In this document: in pieces, positions 25,188 through 32,514 of the stretch | Layout of the letters: each line of letters starts with the position of its first letter | Numbering within the stretch: position 1 is the first letter of the stretch | Assembly (NCBI RefSeq): GCF_023277925.1 | Contig: NZ_CP063832.1 | Coordinates: 1,178,001 to 1,242,000, forward strand | Length of the DNA stretch: 64,000 nt | Source: Pseudomonas entomophila | GTDB lineage: Bacteria; Pseudomonadota; Gammaproteobacteria; Pseudomonadales; Pseudomonadaceae | Direction of reading: 5' to 3' | The notes under the pieces: model-generated | What the model was told of the DNA's origin: nothing | The model's input: only the letters and a program-made list of their open reading frames with translations | Database searches by the model: none | Position numbers and translations under genes: made by a program

Positions 25188-26606
25188 GTGGCCGCTGAAA
25201 TCCAAGACAGCCGCTCCGCCCGCTTTGCCCTGCGTTGCTCTAACTGGGCCGAACGCTGGTTCCCCGACTCCTGGGTGTTCGCCGCCCTGGCCGTGATGCT
25301 GGTGTGCCTCGGTGCCCTGGCCATGGGCGGCAAGCCCACCGACACCGCCAAGGCCTTTGGCGACGGCTTCTGGAGCCTCATCCCCTTCACCATGCAGATG
25401 GCCTTCGTGGTCATCGGCGGCTATGTGGTGGCCAGCTCGCCACCTGCCGCGCGGCTGATCGACCGCCTGGCGCGGCTACCCGGCAACGGTCGCTCGGCGG
25501 TGTGCTGGGTAGCGCTGATCTCGATGCTCGCCTCGCTGCTCAACTGGGGCCTGTCGCTGGTGTTCGGCGGCCTGCTGGTACGCGCCCTGGCCCGGCGCAC
25601 CGACCTGAAGATGGACTACCGCGCCGCCGGTGCCGCCGCCTACCTGGGCCTGGGCGCGGTGTGGGCACTGGGCCTGTCGTCGTCGGCCGCGCAATTGCAG
25701 GCCAACCCCGCCAGCCTGCCGCCGTCGATCCTCGCCATCACCGGGGTGATCCCGTTCACCGAGACCATCTTCCTCTGGCAGTCCGGGGTGATGCTGGCGG
25801 CGCTGGTGATCGTCTCGCTGATCGTCGCCTACGCCACCGCCCCCGGCCCGAACAGCGCCCGCAGTGCCCAGGACTGCGGCGTCGACCCCAGCTTCAGCGC
25901 GCCGCCCTCGCCACAGCGCACCCGCCCGGGCGAGTGGCTGGAGTACAGCCCGATCCTGATCCTGCTGCTGGTGGCCCTGGCTGCTGGCTGGTTGTACCAG
26001 GAGTTCGCCACCAAGCCTGCGATCACCGCGATCTCCGGGCTGAACACCTACAACCTGTTGTTCATCATGCTCGGTGCCTTGCTGCACTGGCGCCCGCGCA
26101 GCTTCCTCGACGCCGTGGCCCGCGCCGTGCCGACCACCACCGGGGTGCTGATCCAGTTCCCGTTGTATGGCTCGATCGCCGCCATCCTCACCCAGGTCAA
26201 AGGCGTCGATGAGCAAACGTTGGCCCATCACATCTCGCTGTTCTTCACCCAGATCGCCACCCATGACACCTACGCGCTGCTGATGGGGGTGTATTCGGCG
26301 GTGCTGGGCTTCTTCATCCCCTCCGGTGGCGGCAAGTGGATCATCGAGGCGCCATACGTGATGCTGGTGGCCAACGACCTGCAGTACCACCTGGGCTGGG
26401 CGGTGCAGATCTACAACGCCGCCGAGGCGCTGCCGAACCTGATCAACCCGTTCTACATGCTGCCGCTGCTGGGGGTGCTGGGCTTGAAGGCGCGCGACTT
26501 GATCGGTTTCTCGTTCGTGCAGTTGCTGGTGCATGTGCCGTTGGTGCTGGTGTTGCTGTGGGCGCTGGGCACCACCTTGCAGTACGTGCCGCCTGTGATG
26601 CCGTGA
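25188..26606 (+). CDS. atoE: Short-chain fatty acid transporter
   Basis: A 472-residue AtoE-family inner-membrane permease for short-chain fatty acids such as butyrate or acetoacetate. It begins WAERWFPDSWVFAALAVMLV, the family N-terminus, and has about 11-12 hydrophobic segments through to LVHVPLVLVLLWALGTTLQY. GFFIPSGGGKWIIEAPYVM is the conserved loop. The GTG start is supported by an AAAAGGA site 8 bases upstream. In P. putida I recall this gene next to the CoA-transferase pair; here it is separated from scoB by the 22-kb island. Its transport role would still feed the ScoAB reaction. Confidence 0.93.
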   Translation: MAAEIQDSRSARFALRCSNWAERWFPDSWVFAALAVMLVCLGALAMGGKPTDTAKAFGDGFWSLIPFTMQMAFVVIGGYVVASSPPAARLIDRLARLPGNGRSAVCWVALISMLASLLNWGLSLVFGGLLVRALARRTDLKMDYRAAGAAAYLGLGAVWALGLSSSAAQLQANPASLPPSILAITGVIPFTETIFLWQSGVMLAALVIVSLIVAYATAPGPNSARSAQDCGVDPSFSAPPSPQRTRPGEWLEYSPILILLLVALAAGWLYQEFATKPAITAISGLNTYNLLFIMLGALLHWRPRSFLDAVARAVPTTTGVLIQFPLYGSIAAILTQVKGVDEQTLAHHISLFFTQIATHDTYALLMGVYSAVLGFFIPSGGGKWIIEAPYVMLVANDLQYHLGWAVQIYNAAEALPNLINPFYMLPLLGVLGLKARDLIGFSFVQLLVHVPLVLVLLWALGTTLQYVPPVMP

Positions 26607-26611
26607 CAACG

Positions 26612-26682
26612 GCTTTCGCCAGCAAGGCTGGCTCCTACGGCAGGCGCATCCCCTCGTAGGAGCCAGCGTTGCTGGCGAAAGC
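26612..26682. repeat. BIME of GCTTTCGCCAGCAAGGCTGG type
   Basis: An imperfect 71-base palindrome: GCTTTCGCCAGCAAGGCTGG and CTCCTAC on the left are mirrored by GTAGGAGCCAGCGTTGCTGG and CGAAAGC on the right. It lies 6 bases after atoE and probably ends or stabilises that transcript. This is a different REP sequence class from the CGAGCGCCGC units. Confidence 0.88.
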
Positions 26683-26723
26683 GCCCGTAAGACCACTGCA
26701 AGCCTTTCTTCTTGTTACTTTTC

Positions 26724-26742
26724 GATAATGATTCACAACCGC
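26724..26742 (+). promoter_or_regulatory. Weak Fur-box candidate upstream of the TonB-dependent receptor
   Basis: GATAATGAT matches the first nine positions of the 19-base Fur consensus, but the right half is poor (about 11 of 19 by eye). It sits 76-94 bases before the receptor start, where a Fur site would be expected. Confidence 0.4.
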
Positions 26743-26817
26743 GAATCGTTCTCCTATGACTGTCGCTCACCGACAGCCAAGGACACCCCCTCGAATCGAA
26801 CAAGGAGACAGGCAGCG

Positions 26818-29043
26818 ATGTTCGCGCCCATCAGCCGTTCCATGACCCTCACCCTGGGTCTGTGCGCCACCGTCATCGGCCCATTCGCCCAGGCCGAAGA
26901 GACCGACCCCAGGCCCACCGACGGCGTGCTGGAGCTCGGCTCCACCGAAATCCTCGCCCAGGGTCTGGGCAGCACCACGGAACACACCCGCTCCTACACC
27001 ACCGGCAGCATGAGTGCGGCCACGCGCTTGAACCTGTCGATCAAGGACACCCCGCAATCGGTATCGGTGCTGACCCGTCAGCAGCTCGACGACTTCCAGC
27101 TGAACTCGCTGTCCGAGGCCATGGCCCACGTCACTGGCGTCACCGTGCAGCGCAACGACTCCGAGCGGCCGACCTATTTCTCCCGTGGCTACGCGATCAA
27201 CAACTTCCAGATCGACGGGATGCTCAACACCTTTTCCGGGCTCAAGTCCGACTCCGACACCATCATCTTCGACCGCATCGAAGTGGTGCGCGGCGCCACC
27301 GGCCTGACCACCGGGGCAGGGGACCCGTCCGGGACCATCGCCATGGTGCGCAAGCGCCCGACCGCCAAGCTGGCGGTGCGCACGGGCCTGAGCGCCGGCA
27401 GCTATGACAACTACCGCGGCTATGTCGACGTCGGCGGGCCGCTGGGCTGGGAAGGGCGCCTGCGTGGGCGCACGGTGCTGGCCTATCGCGACAGCCAGTC
27501 GTACATGGACAAGTACGCCAGCCAGCGCGAAGTGGCCTACGGCATTCTCGAAGCCGACCTCACCGACAGTACCGTGCTCGCCGTGGGCTACGACTACCAG
27601 AACAAGCACGTGCAGGGCGCCTCCTGGGGCACCGTGCCGTACTGGAACGCGGACGGCGGCAAAGCACACATGGCGCGCTCGACCAACCTGGCCGCGCCCT
27701 GGTCGTCCTGGCCCTTGAAGGACCAGACCGTGTTCGCCACCCTCGACCAGCACCTGGGTGACGATTGGCTGCTCAAGGCCGCTTATACCCACCGCCAAAG
27801 CGACAGCGACGGCAAGGTGTACTACGGCGGCAACGGCTTCCCCGCGGCCGACCGCAGCGGCATGAACGCCTGGAGTTCGCACTTCGCCGGGGTGGAGAAG
27901 ATGGACGCCCTCGATCTGAACCTGGCAGGGCCTTATCAGTTGCTGGGGCGCAGCCACGACTTCATGGTCGGTTATGGCGTATCGGAGTTGCGCAGCACGG
28001 CGCCGGCGTTTGTTGGCCGCGTCGACCCCAAGGATTACGCCAAGATCGCGGATTGGAAGTACATGGGCGGCATCCCCAAGTTCAGCGACCGCGACAGCGG
28101 CCTGGATTCGTCGCGCTCCTACACCCGGCAGAAGGCCGGCTATATCGCCACCCGCCTGAACCCCACCGACCGCCTGCATTTCGTGCTGGGCAGCCGCTAC
28201 GGCAGTTGGGAGAGCGAGAGCAAGAGCTGGAGCTACGACGCCAACCTTGCAGTGACCCGCTCCAGCGTCAGCAAGCAGACCCAGAACGACCAGTGGACTC
28301 CTTACGCTGGCGTGCTCTACGACCTCACCGAGCAGTACACCGTGTACGCCAGCTACACCGACATCTTCAACCCGCAGACGCGCAAGGACGTCAGCGACAA
28401 GTTCCTCGAACCCATCGTCGGCAAGGTCTATGAAATCGGTTTGAAGGGCAGCCTGTTCGACGACCGCGCCAACCTCAGCACGGCCGTGTACCGCAGCAAG
28501 CAGGACAACGTGCCGGAGATCGACGACTCGGTGCCGCTTGGGCCCAATGGCCAGCAGTACTACAAGTCCGGCGGCAAGGGCGTGGTGGTCGAGGGCTTCG
28601 AGGCGGAGCTGGCCGGGGAGGTGATGCCGGGCTGGCAGATGAGCCTGGGCTATAGCTACAGCCATGCGGCCAATGGCGACAAGACCCGCAAGAACACCGA
28701 ACAGCCGATGAACCTGGTGCGATTCTCCAGCACCTACCAGTTGCTGCCGCAGTTGACGGTGGGTGGCACGCTCGATTGGCAGAGCGACATCTATGGCAAC
28801 GGCAGGCGCCCGATCGGGCGTGATGGCAGCGGCAACATTGTCACAACGCCGGATCGCATGACCCAGGATGCCTATGCCCTGGTCGGGCTGATGGGGCGCT
28901 ACCAGTTCGACGAGCACCTGTCGGCGTCGGTCAACGTGAAGAACCTGTTCGACCAGCACTATTACAACAATGTCGGGTTCTACAACGGTGTGTACATGGG
29001 GGAGCCGCGGACGGTGATGGTCAGCCTTGATTGGAAGCTGTAA
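26818..29043 (+). CDS. TonB-dependent siderophore receptor (FhuE/FpvA type)
   Basis: A 741-residue outer-membrane receptor for a ferric siderophore. The ATG at 26818 gives a signal peptide (SMTLTLGLCATVIGPFAQAEE) and has an AAGGAG site upstream; 30 further codons upstream are open but lack these features. The plug domain includes NLSIKDTPQSVSVLTRQQLD and RIEVVRGATGLTTGAGDPSG, and the barrel ends in the family pattern MGEPRTVMVSLDWKL with a terminal aromatic-x-hydrophobic strand. No siderophore synthesis genes adjoin it, so it may import a siderophore made by another organism. Its 3' end overlaps kptA by 23 bases on the opposite strand. The ligand cannot be read from the sequence. Confidence 0.92.
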   Translation: MFAPISRSMTLTLGLCATVIGPFAQAEETDPRPTDGVLELGSTEILAQGLGSTTEHTRSYTTGSMSAATRLNLSIKDTPQSVSVLTRQQLDDFQLNSLSEAMAHVTGVTVQRNDSERPTYFSRGYAINNFQIDGMLNTFSGLKSDSDTIIFDRIEVVRGATGLTTGAGDPSGTIAMVRKRPTAKLAVRTGLSAGSYDNYRGYVDVGGPLGWEGRLRGRTVLAYRDSQSYMDKYASQREVAYGILEADLTDSTVLAVGYDYQNKHVQGASWGTVPYWNADGGKAHMARSTNLAAPWSSWPLKDQTVFATLDQHLGDDWLLKAAYTHRQSDSDGKVYYGGNGFPAADRSGMNAWSSHFAGVEKMDALDLNLAGPYQLLGRSHDFMVGYGVSELRSTAPAFVGRVDPKDYAKIADWKYMGGIPKFSDRDSGLDSSRSYTRQKAGYIATRLNPTDRLHFVLGSRYGSWESESKSWSYDANLAVTRSSVSKQTQNDQWTPYAGVLYDLTEQYTVYASYTDIFNPQTRKDVSDKFLEPIVGKVYEIGLKGSLFDDRANLSTAVYRSKQDNVPEIDDSVPLGPNGQQYYKSGGKGVVVEGFEAELAGEVMPGWQMSLGYSYSHAANGDKTRKNTEQPMNLVRFSSTYQLLPQLTVGGTLDWQSDIYGNGRRPIGRDGSGNIVTTPDRMTQDAYALVGLMGRYQFDEHLSASVNVKNLFDQHYYNNVGFYNGVYMGEPRTVMVSLDWKL

Positions 29044-29590
29044 CCGTAGTCGACAAGTAGAGGGAGGGCACCCGTTCAACCAGCCAGACACCATTGTCCG
29101 CCTGATAGAACTCGAATCCCGCCTCGCGCATGCGTTGGGTGTCGATACCGAGCAACACCGGTTGCCCATAGCGCTTACCCACCGCGAGCGCAGTTTGTGG
29201 GTCTTCACTCAGGTGCACATGGTGGCGGCTGCCGGGGATCAGGCCTTGCGCCTCGATGGAGGCCATGAAGCGGCTGGCGGTACCGTGGTAGAGCAGGGCA
29301 GGTGGTGTCTTGGCGAGATGGTTCACCTGCACCTGGGCCGTGCTGTGGCCCTGGGCGGCGCGGATGCGCAGGCCATCGTCGGAGAGGGTGAAGCGTTTCT
29401 TGTCGTTGGTCTCGACCACTTCACGCAGCATCGGCAGGTCGACGTCGTGGCCTTGGGCGCGGGCACCCTGGATGAGTGCCTGGGTATCGGCCCAGCCGTC
29501 GTGGTCGAGGGTCAGGCCGATGGATTCGGGGGCGTGGCGCAGGATGTAGCTGAGGAACTTGCTGAGGGTGTCGCGTTGTTTCTGGTTCAT
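29021..29590 (-). CDS. kptA: RNA 2'-phosphotransferase
   Basis: A 189-residue Tpt1/KptA-family enzyme that removes an internal 2'-phosphate from RNA using NAD+. The N-terminus, QRDTLSKFLSYILRHAPESI, carries the first catalytic Arg; HDGWADTQAL and SDDGLRIRAAQGHS follow, then LLYHGTASRFMASIEAQGL with the NAD-site HGT, and RHHVHLSEDPQTALAVG. Full length for the family. It stands alone and is convergent with the receptor gene. Bacteria lack the yeast-type tRNA splicing that makes its substrate, so its biological role is uncertain; clearing of RNA damaged by ligases or toxins is one idea. Confidence 0.95.
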   Translation of the reverse strand: MNQKQRDTLSKFLSYILRHAPESIGLTLDHDGWADTQALIQGARAQGHDVDLPMLREVVETNDKKRFTLSDDGLRIRAAQGHSTAQVQVNHLAKTPPALLYHGTASRFMASIEAQGLIPGSRHHVHLSEDPQTALAVGKRYGQPVLLGIDTQRMREAGFEFYQADNGVWLVERVPSLYLSTTVTASNQG

Positions 29591-29712
29591 GGGAAAGGTC
29601 CTTTTCCGTTGGTTTCGGGTCTTTGTCTTTGGGGCGGCATTTTCCCCATCTGCCAGCAGGACTACAAGGTTGCCTTTCGAGGTGTTTGACGGGAGTAGTG
29701 CGGTGTCTATGG

Positions 29713-29760
29713 GATCGAGCGCCGCCCGCGCGGCGCATCGCGGATGAATCCGCTCCTACA
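29713..29760 (+). repeat. REP unit at the left edge of the IS110 element
   Basis: The sequence reads CGAGCGCCGCCCGCGCGGCG and then CATCGCGGATGAATCCGCTC-CTAC. It is almost identical to one half of the BIME at 24951 and to the inverse of the unit at 31352. The IS-associated structured leader starts 4 bases after it. IS110-family elements such as ISPpu9 and ISPpu10 are known to insert at REP sequences in P. putida. Confidence 0.88.
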
Positions 29761-29763
29761 TCG

Positions 29764-29911
29764 GTTGCAACGTGCCACACCTGTCAGGCCATGGTTGCCA
29801 GCCTTGGCGCAAGGCTTGAGATTGGTGGGGCGGCGACAGCGCCAACCAATAAACCGCGTCGTGCCACCAAGGCGGACAACCATGGCCTATCAGGCATAGG
29901 CACGTTGCAAC
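29764..29911 (+). ncRNA. Structured leader of the IS110 transposase, candidate bridge/guide RNA
   Basis: Two long arms, 29764-29797 and 29877-29911, are inverted copies: GTTGCAACGTGCC and GGCCATGGTTG pair perfectly at the two ends of a stem of about 34 bases with a mismatched middle. Inside lie a small hairpin (AGCCTT/AAGGCT near 29800-29816) and an ATTGGT/ACCAAT pairing. In IS110-group elements the non-coding left end encodes the bridge RNA that guides target choice; in ISPpu9 a strongly folded 5' untranslated region controls the transposase. Either role would fit. The structure is seen; the function is inferred. Confidence 0.6.
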
Positions 29912-29998
29912 GAATGTAATCGGATGGACTCGCCCCCGCCGAGGCATCACAGTGCCACGGTGGCGTTCTAAAAAGCCAACGGCAGCGAGGGCGAGACC

Positions 29999-31102
29999 AT
30001 GAGCAAGCATAGGACGAAGCGCAATTCCCTGTCTTCCAACGATGTAACGCTTTGCCAACATCTGTCAGTCGACCTGGCCAAGCAAGTCTTTCAGGTGGCC
30101 GGAGATGACGGTTCCGGGCGCGTCATCTACGAAGATCGAATCAAATCCCGTGAAGCCTTTCATGCGTTCCTGACCAGGCTGCCACCCACCGTGACGGTCC
30201 TGATGGAAAGTGGCCCCGGCGCTCAAGCATGGGGGCGTTTGCTACAGGCGCAGGGAACGCCAGTCCGCATCCTGCCCGCGCAGCGAGTGGCGGAGCACCG
30301 CAGTGGTGCCAAGAACGATCGTAACGACGCCCATGCCATCTTGCGCGCAGGCCGGGATACCAGCATTGCTGCGGTGCCGATCAAGAGCACTGCCGCTTTG
30401 GCGATTCAAGCCTTACACCGCGCCCGCAGAGGCTATGTCAGGCGCCACACCGCGCTAGGCAACCAGATCCGCGGCCTGTTACTGGAACAGGGCGTCGCCC
30501 TGGCGCAAGGCGATTTAGCCGTCAGCCACGGTGTACCGCGCATTCTTGAAGATACGACTCAACCATTGCCAGATCTGCTGCGTGAATTGCTCGATGAACT
30601 GCTCGCCGAATGGCGCTATCTGAGTGAGCGTATCGCCATCCTGACAGGACGGCTCGAAACAGCGGCGCAGGCCGACAAGGTCGCATGCCGCCTGATGACG
30701 ATACGCGGTGTCGGCCCGATCATCGCCACAGCGATGCTGGCCAAGCAGCCTGAACCCTCGCGTTTCCCCAATGCTCGACAGTTTGCCGCTTACTTTGGCC
30801 TGGTGCCCGACCAGCACAGCAGTGGAAAGAAGGTCAGGCTAGGCAAGATGAGCAAGCGAGGTGACGGCTACCTGCGCAGCATGATGATCCAGGGTGCGCA
30901 CGCGGTTCTTAGCCATTTGAAGCCTGATTCCGATCAGCCAGACGATCGCCGCCTCTTGCGATGGTTAACTCGACTTGGTCGCAAGGAGGCGGCGATCAGA
31001 CTGGCTAATCGAAATCTGCGCATCATCTGGGTGCTGCTACAAGGTGAGCAGGTCTACCAACGCCAACCGAACGATCGTCAGGAGCCCGCCATGAGCCACT
31101 GA
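29999..31102 (+). CDS. IS110-family transposase (DEDD recombinase)
   Basis: A 367-residue transposase. The N-terminal RuvC-like DEDD domain shows HLSVDLAKQVFQVAG (first Asp), VLMESGPGAQAWGRLL (Glu) and AKNDRNDAHAIL (paired Asp). The C-terminal Tnp20 domain shows LMTIRGVGPIIATAMLA and FAAYFGLVPDQHSSGKK, where the conserved serine is expected to be the nucleophile. Length is normal and the frame is intact, so the element may be active. The upstream REP and structured leader support an ISPpu9-like element that targets REP hairpins. Confidence 0.93.
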   Translation: MSKHRTKRNSLSSNDVTLCQHLSVDLAKQVFQVAGDDGSGRVIYEDRIKSREAFHAFLTRLPPTVTVLMESGPGAQAWGRLLQAQGTPVRILPAQRVAEHRSGAKNDRNDAHAILRAGRDTSIAAVPIKSTAALAIQALHRARRGYVRRHTALGNQIRGLLLEQGVALAQGDLAVSHGVPRILEDTTQPLPDLLRELLDELLAEWRYLSERIAILTGRLETAAQADKVACRLMTIRGVGPIIATAMLAKQPEPSRFPNARQFAAYFGLVPDQHSSGKKVRLGKMSKRGDGYLRSMMIQGAHAVLSHLKPDSDQPDDRRLLRWLTRLGRKEAAIRLANRNLRIIWVLLQGEQVYQRQPNDRQEPAMSH

Positions 31103-31351
31103 CTTACGGTGTTACGCCACCGGGGTGCCGAGCGCCCCAGCCCCTGCTAGTGAACATCGACCCTAGGTAAGACCGTCGCGGATTAATGCCTACGCTCCTA
31201 CCGGCCCAAGAGGCCTAAATGTAATGGGCATGCTGCGAGCTCACCCCGATGTTGGCCAGAAGCACCAAGCTTCCTCGAATAGGCCTGATACATAGATGCA
31301 ACCGGGTAACCTTGTTCGAAAAGCAGGTAGACAATGTAGGCGAGTCCATAC

Positions 31352-31413
31352 ATAGGAGCGGATTCATCCGCGATGCGCCGCGCGGGCGGCGCTCGATCTT
31401 CAGAACGCTGCAA
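31352..31413 (-). repeat. REP unit, inverted relative to the one before the IS
   Basis: TAGGAGCGGATTCATCCGCG, then ATGCGCCGCGCGGGCGGCGC, then TCGATCTTCAGAACGCTGCA. It is the reverse complement of the unit at 29713, with the extra GCAGCGTTCTGAAGATCGA edge shared with the unit at 2721. The units at 29713 and here could be the two arms of one BIME split by the IS. Confidence 0.85.
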
Positions 31414-31627
31414 GACGACCGGCTTGCACCTGGCCGCCATCACGCGATATCTGTAACAAGCCTTTCGTAGTTTCCTGGCTCTGAACGCCGATATCGCGCC
31501 AACGAGTCGGAATTTCCCTATTCCATGTAGTCTATTTCCGAAGCATGCTTTTGCCGCCCTCCAGCCCTTGCCCCAGGCCAACCCGGTCACTAGTCTCGGC
31601 CAGCCGCTGCCAATTCAGCGGCCGGTT

Positions 31628-31729
31628 TTGACAGACCGTCGATTGTTGTCCACGTGTGCATTCGCTCAATGGCGGCTGTACGTGCGGGCACCTTGTGTGC
31701 GCCGAGTGCCAACAATCTCGGTCTGTCAA
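31628..31729. repeat. Separated 20-base inverted repeat
   Basis: TTGACAGACCGTCGATTGTTG (first 20 bases from 31628) is inverted at 31710-31729 (CAACAATCTCGGTCTGTCAA) with a single indel, around a 61-base centre. It is not a REP, has no T tail, and lies 80 bases before the DUF6124 gene. It may be a regulatory RNA structure, a recombination site or an IS remnant. Confidence 0.6.
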
Positions 31730-31808
31730 CCCGCGTACAGCTGCCACCCGACTGTTTGACAGCAGCTCAGCTGACAGCTCAATCCTCAACCATTGTTGGA
31801 GTACGAGC

Positions 31809-32072
31809 ATGCTGAAGATTGTCCCCGATCCACCTTCCCCCCAAGACCACGCCCACTTCCTCGAAGACACCCTGGTGCGCGCCCTCGAGTACGCCTTTTG
31901 CGCACTCACGGTCGCCAACCAGGCCGTGCAGCTGAAACCCAGGTCGCCCGGTGCGATTCTGATGCTGGCCGCTGCCCACGAAATGGAGGCGGTGCGCACG
32001 TTGCTGGAGTCCGCCCTGGCCCAGGTGCAGCATTCGGCCCATGCGCAGGCCGAACCACCCACGCTGCACTGA
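31809..32072 (+). CDS. DUF6124-like small protein
   Basis: An 87-residue, mostly helical protein starting MLKIVPDPPSPQDHAHFLED. The pattern of a Pro-rich start followed by two amphipathic helices (VRALEYAFCALTVANQAVQL, and AAAHEMEAVRTLLESALAQV) matches the DUF6124 proteins that are widespread in Pseudomonas. The function of the family is unknown. The DUF3077 gene follows after 12 bases, so the two form a small operon. A longer open frame upstream is not used because homologues begin at this methionine. Confidence 0.75.
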   Translation: MLKIVPDPPSPQDHAHFLEDTLVRALEYAFCALTVANQAVQLKPRSPGAILMLAAAHEMEAVRTLLESALAQVQHSAHAQAEPPTLH

Positions 32073-32084
32073 GGGAGATCGAGC

Positions 32085-32357
32085 ATGACCACAGATAATG
32101 GCAATACCCCCGTCACCCCCGGCAAGACCCGCTTCTACCAGGGCGAGGGCAAGAACGCCCAACCGCTGTTCTGCATCGAGCCCGGCATTCCCTGCCAGCA
32201 TGCCCGCGAGCAGGCGTCCGAACTGATGGACTACGTGCGCCACCTGACCCTGGTCGGGGTGATGGACGAAGACCCGCGGATGGTCTGGGCCGCGCACTAC
32301 CTCAGTGCCCTGGCCAAAGCGCTGATGGATGATGCGGAACTGGGCATGGCGCACTGA
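32085..32357 (+). CDS. DUF3077 domain protein
   Basis: A 90-residue protein (MTTDNGNTPVTPGKTRFYQG at the start) that matches the DUF3077 family common in Pseudomonas. The conserved centre LFCIEPGIPCQHAREQASEL with its two cysteines is followed by a helix with MVWAAHYLSALAKALMDD. A GGGAG-type site lies just before the ATG. Function unknown. It is paired with the DUF6124 gene and followed by a strong hairpin that separates it from the toxin gene. Confidence 0.8.
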   Translation: MTTDNGNTPVTPGKTRFYQGEGKNAQPLFCIEPGIPCQHAREQASELMDYVRHLTLVGVMDEDPRMVWAAHYLSALAKALMDDAELGMAH

Positions 32358-32360
32358 CGC

Positions 32361-32390
32361 CCAGTGGGGCGGTTGACCCCGCCCCACTGG
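32361..32390 (+). terminator. Strong hairpin after the DUF3077 gene
   Basis: A 12-base-pair stem, CCAGTGGGGCGG with CCGCCCCACTGG, and a 6-base loop, placed 3 bases after the stop codon. It lacks a long T run, so it may act as a stabiliser or partial terminator. Confidence 0.7.
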
Positions 32391-32400
32391 CTAAACCGCT

Positions 32401-32442
32401 TCGTAGGCGCCGGCTTGCCGGCGATGGGCCGCACAGCGGCCC
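32401..32442. repeat. REP-like double hairpin before the RHS gene
   Basis: Two adjacent small hairpins, CGCCGGC-TT-GCCGGCG and GGGCCGC-ACA-GCGGCCC, in the TCGTAGG context typical of Pseudomonas REPs. They lie 72 bases before the RHS start. Confidence 0.7.
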
Positions 32443-32514
32443 TGGCATTTCTGCCAGTTTCGCGCTCTCCCCAAGTCGTCTACCGTCCTCCCAAGCGCAT
32501 CTGGGAGGACGCCC

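Larger units (their letters stand above)
29761..31201 (+). mobile_element. IS110-family insertion sequence (ends approximate)
   Basis: An insertion sequence of about 1.4 kb made of a 235-base structured left region, one transposase gene and roughly 100 bases of right end. CGCTCCTAC is found on both sides (29751-29759 and 31193-31201), and the right flank GTCGCGGATTAATGCC also resembles the REP tail, which suggests insertion into or beside a REP. IS110 elements lack classical terminal inverted repeats, so the exact ends cannot be fixed without an empty site. Confidence 0.75.
31202..31808. other. Gene-free spacer between the IS and the DUF6124 gene
   Basis: About 600 bases with no supported gene. 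It contains a REP unit (31352-31413) and a separated inverted repeat (31628-31729), each listed on its own. On the minus strand, 31198-31353 could encode about 51 residues (MYGLAYIVYLLFEQGYPVAS and on), perhaps the remnant of a gene cut by rearrangement, but it lacks a ribosome-binding site. Confidence 0.6.

Noticed and set aside
31198..31353. Possible 51-residue gene or gene remnant on the minus strand
   Set aside because: The translation looks protein-like, but there is no ribosome-binding site, the upstream sequence is a REP unit and I recognise no family. It is mentioned only in the spacer entry.
31656..31808. Cys-rich extension (CTCGHLVCAEC) upstream of the DUF6124 start
   Set aside because: It looks like a zinc ribbon, but it lies inside the inverted repeat region, and DUF6124 homologues start at the later methionine.
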